Source of the DNA: Arthrobacter sp. OY3WO11
GTDB taxonomy: Bacteria; Actinomycetota; Actinomycetes; Actinomycetales; Micrococcaceae
Reading direction: 5' to 3'
Assembly: GCF_001641125.1 (NCBI RefSeq)
Contig: NZ_LWLP01000001.1
Span: 3,308,133 to 3,372,132, forward strand
Length of the DNA: 64,000 nt
Numbering within the stretch: position 1 is the stretch's first letter; every line of letters starts with the position of its first letter. Under the pieces are notes generated by a model, which worked only from the letters and a program-made list of their open reading frames with translations, ran no database searches and was not told where the DNA came from. Of the stretch, positions 16,849 to 24,795 are shown piece after piece. Both the position numbers and the translations under genes were made by a program.

Positions 16849-17817
16849 ATGATCCACACGGACAAACTGGCAAAGACGTTCACGGTCAAAAAAGAAACAG
16901 TGGAAGCCGTCAAAGGCGTCGACATCGACGTTGCGCCCGGCGAGCTTGTGGCCTTCCTTGGCCCGAACGGGGCCGGCAAGTCCACCACACTGCGGATGCT
17001 CACTACCCTGCTGACGCCCACCTCGGGGACAGCCCGGGTTGCCGGCGTGGACGTCACCGCGGATCCGGCGGGAGTGCGGGCAAGGATTGGCTACATCGGC
17101 CAGGGCAACGGCGGCGGGCACAGTTTCCGGGTGATTGATGAACTGGTGATGCAGGGCCGCTTCTACGGCATGAACTCCGTGGATGCCCTTGCCCGCGCCC
17201 GGGAGCTCCTGCAATCCCTGGACCTCGCGGACCTCGCAAAGCGGACGGTCGTCAAGCTCTCCGGCGGGCAACGACGGAGGATGGACGTGGCCCTGGGGCT
17301 GATGCACTCGCCGCAGCTGCTCTTCCTGGACGAGCCCTCCACCGGGATGGACCCCCAAAACCGGGCCAACCTGTGGGAGCACATCATGCGGATGCGCGAG
17401 GAACACGGCACCACCATTGTGCTGACCACGCACTACATGGACGAGGCCGACTCCATGTCCGAGCGGGTCATCATCATCGATCACGGCAGGATCATCGCCG
17501 ATGACACCGCCGCGCGGCTGAAGGCGAACCTCGCGGGCGACCTGCTGGCCGTCGAAGTGGCGGCGGCCTCCGCGGCCGGGGTGCGGGGGCTGCTGGGGCG
17601 CGCCGCGGCGGGCGGGGAGGTCACCGAGAATTCGTACGACGGCGTTGTCCGCTTCCGCCTCCGGCTCCCCGAAGGTGCCCGGCTGGCGCCTGCGCTGCTG
17701 CTGGAGATGCACGATGCCGGCGCTCCCGCCCAGTCCCTGGAGCTGAAGCCGCCCACGCTGGACGATGTGTTCCTGGAACTGACAGGGCGCAACCTGCGGG
17801 AAGGGGCGAACCGCTGA
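16849..17817 (+). CDS. ABC exporter ATP-binding protein, DrrA-like
   Basis: 322 residues. Nucleotide-binding domain with Walker A GPNGAGKST at 38-46, signature KLSGGQRRRMDVAL, Walker B LLFLDEPSTGMD and the switch His in VLTTHYMDEAD. The 100-residue C-terminal extension ending LELKPPTLDDVFLELTGRNLRE is the hallmark of the daunorubicin-resistance (DrrA) group. It powers export of a drug or lipid with the permease that overlaps it. GGAG lies 7 bases before the ATG at 16849. Confidence 0.92.
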   Translation: MIHTDKLAKTFTVKKETVEAVKGVDIDVAPGELVAFLGPNGAGKSTTLRMLTTLLTPTSGTARVAGVDVTADPAGVRARIGYIGQGNGGGHSFRVIDELVMQGRFYGMNSVDALARARELLQSLDLADLAKRTVVKLSGGQRRRMDVALGLMHSPQLLFLDEPSTGMDPQNRANLWEHIMRMREEHGTTIVLTTHYMDEADSMSERVIIIDHGRIIADDTAARLKANLAGDLLAVEVAAASAAGVRGLLGRAAAGGEVTENSYDGVVRFRLRLPEGARLAPALLLEMHDAGAPAQSLELKPPTLDDVFLELTGRNLREGANR

Positions 17818-18626
17818 TGGCCACGCACGGCACCGCTGCCGGCACCCGGCAAAAACCCGGTCTGGGCAGGGTCCTGCACGACACCAGGTACGTGTTCTGG
17901 CGGGAAATGCTGCTGCCGCTGCGGGACCCGTTCTCGCTGGTCTTCTCACTGCTCCAGCCACTGGTCTTCCTGGGGCTGTTCGGCCCGTTGCTGGGCGCGG
18001 CCGTGGGCGCGCCGGCGTTCGGCGGACAGTCCACGCTCCAGTGGTTCCTCCCGGGCGTGGTGGTGATGATCGCCCTCTTCGGAACCTCCATGACCGGTTC
18101 AAACCTGCAGTACGAGCTCATGACGGGCTCCTACGAGCGCATCCTGGCGACGCCGCTGTCCCGGTCCTCGCTGATGATCGGGCGGGCACTGAAGGAATGG
18201 GCACCGCTGGTGGTCCAGGGGCTCCTCATCGCACTGGTCTGCATCCCCTTCGGCTTCGTGTTCTACCCGCTGCACGTGCTGTTCGGGCTGGTCATCCTGG
18301 GGATCTTCGGGATAGGACTCGGCGCCCTGTCGTATGCGCTGGCGCTCGTCTCCCAAAACAAGGAATGGATCTTCTGGGGAGTCCAGCAGACGCTGCTGTT
18401 CCCGCTGATGATCCTCTCCGGCATCATGCTTCCCATCGAGGCGGGACCCGCCTGGATGCAGACGGCCAGCCTGTTCAACCCCCTGACCTACCTGGTGAAC
18501 GCCGAGCGCGAACTGTTCGCGGGCAGCGTCGGGACGGACACCCTCCTGGGCCTGCTCGCCGCCTCGGTGACAGCCGCCGTCGGCCTTGCCGTGGGTGTGA
18601 AAGCGATCAGCCGCAACATCCGCTGA
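17817..18626 (+). CDS. ABC-2 type exporter permease, DrrB-like
   Basis: 269 residues with six membrane helices; ABC-2 family motif FVSGVMLP is represented here by LSGIMLPIEAGPAWMQTASLFNPLTYLVNAERE, the conserved periplasmic-to-helix segment. Its ATG overlaps the last base of the ATPase stop codon (TGATG), so the two are made together. The pair resembles antibiotic or glycolipid self-resistance exporters; no biosynthetic genes are adjacent, so the substrate is unknown. Confidence 0.9.
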   Translation: MATHGTAAGTRQKPGLGRVLHDTRYVFWREMLLPLRDPFSLVFSLLQPLVFLGLFGPLLGAAVGAPAFGGQSTLQWFLPGVVVMIALFGTSMTGSNLQYELMTGSYERILATPLSRSSLMIGRALKEWAPLVVQGLLIALVCIPFGFVFYPLHVLFGLVILGIFGIGLGALSYALALVSQNKEWIFWGVQQTLLFPLMILSGIMLPIEAGPAWMQTASLFNPLTYLVNAERELFAGSVGTDTLLGLLAASVTAAVGLAVGVKAISRNIR

Positions 18627-18628
18627 CG

Positions 18629-20305
18629 TCACAGCCCCAGCCGGGCCACGGCCTCCTGGCGCATCTCCACCTTGCGGACCTTCCCGGACACGGTCATGGG
18701 GAACCGGTCCATGACCTCGAGGTAGCGGGGAATCTTGTAGTGGGCCAGCTTCCCCCGGCAGTACTCGGCAAGCGAGCCTGCGTCCAGCGGCTGGGCGCCG
18801 GGCTTGAGGATGACGCACGCCATCAGTTCCTCGCCGTACCTGGCATCCGGTACCCCGATGACCTGCACGTCCTGGATGGACGGGTGGGCGAACAGGAATT
18901 CCTCTATCTCCCGCGGATAGATGTTTTCGCCGCCCCTGATCACCATGTCCTTGATCCGGCCCTCGATGATGACATAGCCGTCGTCGTCCATCCGGGCCAG
19001 GTCCCCGGTATGCATCCAGCCGTCGGCATCGATGGCCTCGGCGGTCTTGTCCGGCTGGTTCCAGTACCCCTCCATCACGGCATATCCCCGGGTGCAGAGC
19101 TCGCCGATCCGGCCCCGGTCCAGGATCTCCCCCGAGCCCGGATCAACGATCTTGCTTTCCAGGTGCGGCATGGTGCGCCCCACCGTCTCCGTGCGCTGCT
19201 GCAGGGTGTCGCCCTGCCTGGTCATGCTGGACACCGGAGAGGTTTCGGTCATGCCGTAGCAAATGGCCACATCCACCATGTTCATCTCCGATATCACCCG
19301 GTTCATCACCTCGACGGGACACAGCGAACCTGCCATGACCCCCGTGCGCAGGGTGGACAGATCGTAGGAGGCAAAGTCCGGCAGCGCCAGCTCGGCGATG
19401 AACATGGTGGGCACGCCGTACAGGGAGGTTCCCCCGAAATCCTGGACGGCCTCCACGGCGGCAGCCGGGCTGAATCCGCGGCCGGGGATGATGGTGGCTG
19501 CGCCGTGGCTGAGGGCATTGAGGTTGCCGATCACCATGCCGAAGCAGTGGTAGAACGGCACCGGGATCACCACCCTGTCGTGCTCCGTGTATCCAAGCAG
19601 CCCGCCGATCGAAAACCCGTTGTTCAGGATGTTGTGGTGGGTCAGTGTGGCCCCTTTGGGGAAGCCCGTGGTCCCGGAGGTGTACTGCAGGTTGATGGGA
19701 TCTTGCGGGCTGAGTTCCGCCATGCGGGCCTGCAGTCCGGAATGTCCGACGTCGTCCGCCCGCCGAAGCAGCTCGGCGTACGTCAGCTCCGCATCACCGA
19801 GGGGGACGCCGGCGTCGAACCCGTCCTCCCCCGGCGCGGGCAGGAAGACGAGCTCGCGCAGGTCCGGGCACTCCGCGAGCGCCTTCCGGGCCATCGCCAC
19901 ATAGTCGCTGTTCGTATCCGACGGGGCGGTGACCAGCATCCGCATGCCGTTCTGCTGCACCACGAATTCCAGTTCGTGGCTGCGGTAGGCAGGGTTGACG
20001 TTGACCAGGATGGCCCCGGCCTTGGCGGTGGCGTACTGGAGGAGGGTCCACTCGGCGCAGTTGGGACTCCAGATTCCCACCCGGTCGCCCTTGGCGACAC
20101 CCAGTGCGAGGAGCGCACGCGCGAGTCGGTCGACGTCGTCGTTCATCTTGGTGTAACTCCAGCGGCGGGCGTCGGCACCCGGAACAGGCGCCGCCTCGAT
20201 CAGCGCGTCGTGGAAGGGAAAGCGGGCCGCCACCCGCTCAAAGTTCCGGCCGATGGTTTCATGGAGCAGCGGGACGTCAGTGTCCCCGGCTGTGTAGGCG
20301 CGCAT
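18629..20305 (-). CDS. AMP-binding acyl-CoA synthetase
   Basis: 558 residues, full length for the family. It activates a fatty acid to acyl-AMP and then acyl-CoA. Visible are the phosphate loop LQYTSGTTGFPKG, the adenine motif ICYGMTETSP, YRT-type TGDLARMDDDGYVIIEGR hinge and the C-terminal catalytic lysine in PMTVSGKVRKVEMR. Closest style is medium- or long-chain FadD/AtoF-like enzymes that other genomes call fatty-acyl-CoA synthase. It converges on the DrrB-like gene with a 2-base gap. Chain length specificity cannot be read off. Confidence 0.9.
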   Translation of the reverse strand: MRAYTAGDTDVPLLHETIGRNFERVAARFPFHDALIEAAPVPGADARRWSYTKMNDDVDRLARALLALGVAKGDRVGIWSPNCAEWTLLQYATAKAGAILVNVNPAYRSHELEFVVQQNGMRMLVTAPSDTNSDYVAMARKALAECPDLRELVFLPAPGEDGFDAGVPLGDAELTYAELLRRADDVGHSGLQARMAELSPQDPINLQYTSGTTGFPKGATLTHHNILNNGFSIGGLLGYTEHDRVVIPVPFYHCFGMVIGNLNALSHGAATIIPGRGFSPAAAVEAVQDFGGTSLYGVPTMFIAELALPDFASYDLSTLRTGVMAGSLCPVEVMNRVISEMNMVDVAICYGMTETSPVSSMTRQGDTLQQRTETVGRTMPHLESKIVDPGSGEILDRGRIGELCTRGYAVMEGYWNQPDKTAEAIDADGWMHTGDLARMDDDGYVIIEGRIKDMVIRGGENIYPREIEEFLFAHPSIQDVQVIGVPDARYGEELMACVILKPGAQPLDAGSLAEYCRGKLAHYKIPRYLEVMDRFPMTVSGKVRKVEMRQEAVARLGL

Positions 20306-20417
20306 GCTGGCACGCTACCAAGTGGCTTCCGGCAATGAAAGGACCACCGGATGTACACCAAGCGGGTCCGGCGCAACAGAATGAAAGCCGTCCGTTGGTG
20401 CCGGTATTGTGAAATCC

Positions 20418-20696
20418 ATGACTTCACCCATTGATCTGCAGGCAACATTCATTCCCAACGACGGCGAGTTTCACCGCGTCAAGCTCGCCCTCGAAATCGC
20501 CATCGACGAGGTGGTGAATGAACCCGGCTGCATCCGGTACGAGCTGACGGAAGCCACCGAGGAGAAGCTGGTCCTGACGGAACAGTGGGCGTCGGAGGAG
20601 GACCTGGCCAAGCATTCCAAGGGCATCGCCGTGCAGGACCTGAACGAATCACTGAGCGCGCTGCTGGCTGAGCCCGTCAAGGTGGAACGGATCTAA
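20418..20696 (+). CDS. Antibiotic biosynthesis monooxygenase (ABM) domain protein
   Basis: 92 residues. Ferredoxin-like alpha-beta fold of the ABM/YgiN type: IDLQATFIPNDGEFHRVKLALE, NEPGCIRYELTEATEEKLVLTEQWASEEDLAKHSKG. Members are cofactor-free quinol monooxygenases or heme-degrading enzymes that act as dimers; stand-alone ones often have no known substrate. A GTG at 20409 is an alternative start. Divergent from the acyl-CoA synthetase gene. Confidence 0.85.
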   Translation: MTSPIDLQATFIPNDGEFHRVKLALEIAIDEVVNEPGCIRYELTEATEEKLVLTEQWASEEDLAKHSKGIAVQDLNESLSALLAEPVKVERI

Positions 20697-20710
20697 CTGC
20701 CTTAACAACA

Positions 20711-20743
20711 AATGCGGGACCTCCCCCTGGGAGGTCCCGCATT
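20711..20743. terminator. Strong bidirectional terminator
   Basis: Perfect 15-bp stem AATGCGGGACCTCCC / GGGAGGTCCCGCATT with loop CCT, followed by TT on each strand. It lies between the convergent ABM and thioredoxin genes. Confidence 0.9.
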
Positions 20744-20760
20744 TTGCGTTGTGGTAAGCC

Positions 20761-21186
20761 TTAGGCGTCCGGGATCTGCGTGCCGTCCTGCGGACCGGCC
20801 GGTTTGCCTGCTGAGGCGGCGGCCTCTTCCCGCTGGCGTGCCACGTGGGCGTGGACTTCCTCCATGTCCAGGGCCTTCACGGCGTCCACCACCTGTTCGA
20901 GCTGCTGGGCGTTCAGCGCGCCGGGCTGGGAGAACACCAGCACCTTCTCGCGGAAGGCCATCAGGGTGGGGATGGACGAGATGCCGGCCTCTGCGGCGAG
21001 CTGCTGCTCCGCCTCGGTGTCCACCTTGGTGAAGAGGACATCCGGGTGCTTCTCCGAGACGGCCGAGTACGTGGGGCCGAACTGCTTGCAGGGGCCGCAC
21101 CATTCCGCCCAGAAATCCACCAGGACAATGTCGTTGCCTTCGATGGTGGATGCGAACTGTTCACCTGTGATGTCTAGGGTAGCCAT
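20761..21186 (-). CDS. Thioredoxin
   Basis: 141 residues. Redox-active WCGPC with Cys30 and Cys33 and the cis-proline segment ISSIPTLMAF. It reduces protein disulfides in the cytosol using thioredoxin reductase, which is not in this window. About 30 residues longer than ordinary thioredoxin: a charged, Ala/Glu-rich tail after residue 108 (VHAHVARQREEAAASAGK) that may be disordered. The gene stands alone between terminators. Confidence 0.92.
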   Translation of the reverse strand: MATLDITGEQFASTIEGNDIVLVDFWAEWCGPCKQFGPTYSAVSEKHPDVLFTKVDTEAEQQLAAEAGISSIPTLMAFREKVLVFSQPGALNAQQLEQVVDAVKALDMEEVHAHVARQREEAAASAGKPAGPQDGTQIPDA

Positions 21187-21344
21187 GTGTCAACGGTACG
21201 CGTCACTCCCCCGGCCTGTCCTGCCCGTGGCCGCCTTGTTCGCTCCCCGCGTCATCGGGAATAACCGGGCAGCCGCAATGTACAGGGCGGCCGGCGGCGC
21301 CTAGTCTGGGGTTCATCGCCGCGCGTGCGTACCCAGGAGGTCTG

Positions 21345-22268
21345 ATGGCAACCGCTATCTCAGCGAAGTCCCTGACCAAGGAATTCGGGCGCCGCGAAGT
21401 GCTCCACGGCGTCGATTTCGAGGTGGAGGCCGGCTCCGTCTTTGGTGTGATCGGCCCGAACGGAGCGGGGAAGACCACCACCATGCGCTGCCTGCTGGAC
21501 ATCATCCGCCCCACCAGCGGGACCATCCGGGTGCTGGGTACTGATCCGCGGGCGGGCGGTCCGGAACTGCGGCGCCGCATCGGCTACCTTCCCGGGGAGC
21601 TGTTCCTGGCGGGCCGGGTGACGGGGCGCACCCTGCTGGCCCACTATGAGGCAATCAGCGGGCCGGTGCCGCCGGGCCGGGTGGACCAGCTGGCAGAGCG
21701 GCTGGGACTGGACCTCACCCGCCACATCAGGAAGCTGTCCAAGGGCAACAAACAGAAACTGGGGCTGGTGCAGGCGTTCATGCACCAGCCCGAACTGCTG
21801 GTCCTCGATGAGCCCACCAGCGGCCTGGACCCGCTGGTCCAGCAGGAATTCCACGCCATGGTGCGCGAGGCGAAGCACCGTGGACAGACCATCTTCCTCA
21901 GTTCGCACGTGCTGAGTGAAGTCCAGCAGACAGCGGATACGGTGGCCATTCTCCGGGACGGCAGGATTATCGCCGTCGAGTCCGTCAATGGTCTCCGCGA
22001 AGGTGCGGTGCGCCGCGTCCGCTTCACCACGTCCGGCATTGCAGCGCACGACGCCGTTGCGCTGCTCAGTGGGGTGCCCGGCGTCGGACACGTGGAGGTA
22101 CTGGAGTCCGACGGCACGGCGACGCTGTCCGCCACCATTGGCGGGGACATCCAGCCGCTGGTCCGGATGCTGGCTTCCCTCCGGCTGACCGACCTCGTCC
22201 TGGAAGAGCCGGACCTGGAGGAAGCAGTGCTGACGATGTACGCCACACCGCAGGAGGAGGCACGGTGA
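21345..22268 (+). CDS. ABC transporter ATP-binding protein
   Basis: 307 residues. Walker A GPNGAGKTTT at about 38-47, signature KLSKGNKQKLGLVQ (LSKGN variant typical of ABC-2 exporters), Walker B LLVLDEPTSGLDPL and switch His in IFLSSHVLSEVQ. The C-terminal third is a regulatory extension as in BcrA/YhaQ-type ATPases for peptide antibiotic or unknown export. AGGAGG lies 6 bases before the ATG. Its stop overlaps the GTG of the permease gene. Confidence 0.92.
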   Translation: MATAISAKSLTKEFGRREVLHGVDFEVEAGSVFGVIGPNGAGKTTTMRCLLDIIRPTSGTIRVLGTDPRAGGPELRRRIGYLPGELFLAGRVTGRTLLAHYEAISGPVPPGRVDQLAERLGLDLTRHIRKLSKGNKQKLGLVQAFMHQPELLVLDEPTSGLDPLVQQEFHAMVREAKHRGQTIFLSSHVLSEVQQTADTVAILRDGRIIAVESVNGLREGAVRRVRFTTSGIAAHDAVALLSGVPGVGHVEVLESDGTATLSATIGGDIQPLVRMLASLRLTDLVLEEPDLEEAVLTMYATPQEEAR

Positions 22269-23062
22269 CGGCCCTGCCACTGTTCCGCCGGGCCTTCTTT
22301 GACACGTGGCGCTCCACCCTGGGCTGGGCGCTGGGACTGGCCGCGGCGATCTTCCTCTATCTGCCGCTGTACCCGTCCATCGGGGGGAGCGCGCAGATGC
22401 AGGACATGATCGATGCCCTCCCGCCGGAGATGACCAAGGCGCTGAACTATGACCAGATTGCCACCGGTCCGGGCTACACGCAGGCCACACTGTTCGGGCT
22501 CCTCGGCTTCCTTCTGATGACCATCGCGTCTGTCTCCTGGGGCGCCGCGGCCGTGGGCGGGGACGAGGAGTCGGGCCAGCTTGAGCTGACCCTGGCGCAC
22601 GGGGTACGCCGGGTGCAGGTGGTGCTGGAGCGGGCCCTTGCCCTGCTGCTGCGGGTGGTGCTGCTGGCGGCGGTGGTCTGCGTCCTGGTGTGGCTGCTGA
22701 ACGGGCCTGCGCAGCTGGGCATCGAGCTGGGCAACCTGCTGGGCGCCACCGTGCTGTTCGCCGGGCTGGCCCTGCTCAGCGGAACGGCTGCCCTCTGCGT
22801 TGGTGCTGTCTCCGGCCGCCGCACGTACGGACTGGCCGCCGGCGCCGCCGTCGCCGTCCTCGGGTACGTTTTCAATGCGGTGGGCCGGCAGACCAAGGAC
22901 GTGGAGTGGCTGTTGGACGTGAGCCCCTACCACTGGGCGTACGGAAACTCACCGGTGGCGAACGGGGCGGACTGGCCGGCAGCGGGCTGGCTGTGGGCCA
23001 TCTCGGCCGCGCTGGTGGTGCTCGCCGCCGTCGCCCTGGAACGGCGTGACGTGGGCGCTTAG
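22265..23062 (+). CDS. ABC transporter permease
   Basis: 265 residues, about six membrane helices, paired with the ATPase just upstream through a GTGA overlap. The pattern FDTWRSTLGWALGLAAAIFLYLPLYPSIGG with an extracellular loop and GGDEESGQLELTLAHGVRRVQVVLERA resembles the ABC-2 permeases annotated as polyketide antibiotic exporters in actinobacteria, though half the size of the fused ones. Substrate unknown. Confidence 0.85.
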   Translation: MTALPLFRRAFFDTWRSTLGWALGLAAAIFLYLPLYPSIGGSAQMQDMIDALPPEMTKALNYDQIATGPGYTQATLFGLLGFLLMTIASVSWGAAAVGGDEESGQLELTLAHGVRRVQVVLERALALLLRVVLLAAVVCVLVWLLNGPAQLGIELGNLLGATVLFAGLALLSGTAALCVGAVSGRRTYGLAAGAAVAVLGYVFNAVGRQTKDVEWLLDVSPYHWAYGNSPVANGADWPAAGWLWAISAALVVLAAVALERRDVGA

Positions 23063-23066
23063 GCCG

Positions 23067-23615
23067 CTACGCTTCCCAGTTGTGCGGCGCAGGTGTCCGG
23101 CTCCCGGGCAGCGTGCTGGACGCCCGCCACTCGTGGATCCAGTCGGGAAGCACCAGGTCAGCGGGCGGTTCGCCGAACTCCTCCAGGATGTCCGGCTGGC
23201 TGACCGGGCGCCCTTTGCTGACCAGCCGGGTGGCGATATACGCGCGTGCGTACACCTCGCCGTCGGCCACCATTCGCTGTTCAAAGAAGATGGCTTTGGC
23301 ATCCAGCCCGATGATGCGGGTCTCGATGGTGTAGTGCTGCCACAGCTGGAGGGACTTCCGGAAAGCGACGGTCTCCGCTGCCACCACAGGGCCCCAGCCG
23401 CGCCGGCGCATCCGCTTCCAGACGCCGCTGCGCACCATCAGGTCGAACCGGCCCAGGTCCATGAGGGACAGGTACATTCCGTTGTTGACGTGCATGGCGA
23501 TGTCGATGTCCGTGGGCAGGACCCGCAGCGGCAGTGAGGAGCTGTCCCAGACGGTCAGCGGCGGGCGGCGGGACGAACGGACCAGCATAAGCAGGGTTCT
23601 TAGGAGCAGGTGCAT
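23067..23615 (-). CDS. Acyl-CoA thioesterase, hotdog fold
   Basis: 182 residues. 4HBT-type hotdog: LPTDIDIAMHVNNGMYLSLMD carries the catalytic Asp and the HVNN helix start, followed by RVSVGVW-like strands and VAAETVAFRKSLQLWQHYTIETRI. It would hydrolyse an acyl thioester. The C-terminal Pro/Trp-rich tail (after 150) is unusual. AAGGGG lies directly before the ATG, a very short spacing, so the start may be a little downstream. Converges with the ABC permease gene, 4 bases apart. Confidence 0.82.
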   Translation of the reverse strand: MHLLLRTLLMLVRSSRRPPLTVWDSSSLPLRVLPTDIDIAMHVNNGMYLSLMDLGRFDLMVRSGVWKRMRRRGWGPVVAAETVAFRKSLQLWQHYTIETRIIGLDAKAIFFEQRMVADGEVYARAYIATRLVSKGRPVSQPDILEEFGEPPADLVLPDWIHEWRASSTLPGSRTPAPHNWEA

Positions 23616-23683
23616 CCCCTTATGCTACCCGCCAGTAACATTGGGTTCCTGCGTGCCGTGGCACTGACAGTAGGATTTCCTGC

Positions 23684-24415
23684 ATGACGCAACAACGCTA
23701 CCGGGACCTGGCGGACTGGCCGCTGACGGTGACGGCACTCGTCTTCCTGGGAGCCTACGCGTGGCAGGTGATTGGCCGGATCGAAGGCAACCCAGCCCTC
23801 CTGCTCGAGGCTGTTATGTGGGCCACCTGGGGTATTTTTGCCGTGGATTACCTGGCCAACCTGTGGCTGGCGTCCAACCGCGGCAGCTGGTTTATCCGGA
23901 ACCTGCACGAGCTGGTGATTGTGGCGCTGCCGTTCTTCCGGCCGCTGCGGCTGCTGCGGCTCGTGACACTGCTGTCCGTATTGCACCGGACACTCGGCGA
24001 CACCCTGAGGGGCCGGGTGGTCACCTATGTTGCGGGCTCAGCCGCCATGCTGGTGTTTGTGGGCGCCCTGGCGGTCCTGGACGTGGAGCAGTCGGCCCCG
24101 GACGCGAAGATCGTCACCTTTGGCGATGCCTTGTGGTGGGCCATGACCACCATCACCACCGTGGGTTATGGCGACATGTACCCGGTGACGCCGATCGGGC
24201 GCATGGTTGCAGCTGCCTTGATGATGAGCGGAATCGCCGTGCTGGGTGTGGTCACGGCGTCCATCGCCTCGTGGCTGGTCCAGCGGGTGGAGGATACGGC
24301 TGAGGCAGTGTCCGAGGCCGAGGAGCCGGTCCGCGCGGAAGTGGCGGAACTGACTGCTGAAATTGCCTTGCTCCGGCGTGAGATCGCCGCGCTTCTGGAG
24401 CAGCGCACGCCCTAG
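23684..24415 (+). CDS. Voltage-gated-type potassium channel
   Basis: 243 residues, bacterial Kv-like. Helices S1-S3 occupy about 15-62, an S4-like segment RPLRLLRLVTLL (about 86-97) has Arg at every third position, the pore loop with selectivity filter TVGYGD is at 159-164, and S6 follows to about 200. The last 40 residues are a Glu/Ala/Leu coiled coil that probably holds the tetramer together. It should pass potassium across the cytoplasmic membrane. No RCK/TrkA-N domain is present. Single gene. Confidence 0.92.
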   Translation: MTQQRYRDLADWPLTVTALVFLGAYAWQVIGRIEGNPALLLEAVMWATWGIFAVDYLANLWLASNRGSWFIRNLHELVIVALPFFRPLRLLRLVTLLSVLHRTLGDTLRGRVVTYVAGSAAMLVFVGALAVLDVEQSAPDAKIVTFGDALWWAMTTITTVGYGDMYPVTPIGRMVAAALMMSGIAVLGVVTASIASWLVQRVEDTAEAVSEAEEPVRAEVAELTAEIALLRREIAALLEQRTP

Positions 24416-24480
24416 CCGGACAGCTGGCACCGGGCTGCCCGGAAAACATGGCTGCATGGCAAGTATCGGGCCTTCGGCGT

Positions 24481-24509
24481 TTGAGTAGCATGCTCCGCGC
24501 CACTAAGTA
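24481..24509 (+). promoter_or_regulatory. Sigma-70-like promoter for the LysM gene
   Basis: TTGAGT (24481-24486), a 17-base spacer, then TAAGTA (24504-24509). Transcription would start near 24516, giving a leader of about 280 bases before the ATG at 24796. Confidence 0.5.
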
Positions 24510-24795
24510 CCGCACGCAAATATTCGGGTAACTCCTACTGGTGCCGCTGCGGTGCGCCCTTCCTAGACTCGGGATTCCTAGGACCGAACACACGTGCCGG
24601 CGGTCCCCCGGAATTGCTTCCGGGGTCCCGCCCCTCGCGGAGCCTCCGTATTTTCTGGGTGTGCGGATGCCTCCATCCCGCGCCTCTTCTGCGGCCCCGC
24701 ATCAGCGGAGGCGGCCGGCGCGTTCCCCTCGATCCGTCCCGCCCGCCGAAGCGCACTGCTCCGGCCCGGCTGGACCGAGCCTGAACGGGCTACCC
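24510..24795 (+). ncRNA. Long structured 5' leader of the LysM gene
   Basis: Together with 24416-24509 this is a 380-base stretch without a gene. It contains a perfect hairpin CCCCGGAA-TTGC-TTCCGGGG at 24606-24625. A GCCTCCG / CGGAGGC pair closes a region near 24644-24711 that holds two further hairpins (GCGGATG with CATCCCGC, and TGCGG with CCGCA), a three-way junction layout. That is more structure than expected in an ordinary leader and could be a regulatory RNA. The ydaO cyclic di-AMP switch common before cell-wall hydrolase genes was looked for; its conserved blocks are absent. Confidence 0.4.

Noticed and set aside
15564..17057. 497-residue leftward open frame
   Set aside because: Antisense to the AlkA-type glycosylase and includes the palindromic repeat; no domain is visible.
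18041..20338. 765-residue rightward open frame
   Set aside because: Antisense to the acyl-CoA synthetase gene; His/Gly/Val-rich composition typical of a shadow frame.
24416..24795. ydaO-type cyclic di-AMP riboswitch before the LysM gene
   Set aside because: The conserved blocks expected for this class (a GACAGCTAACC-like end and GGGGTGAATC-like core) are not present in either half of the leader.
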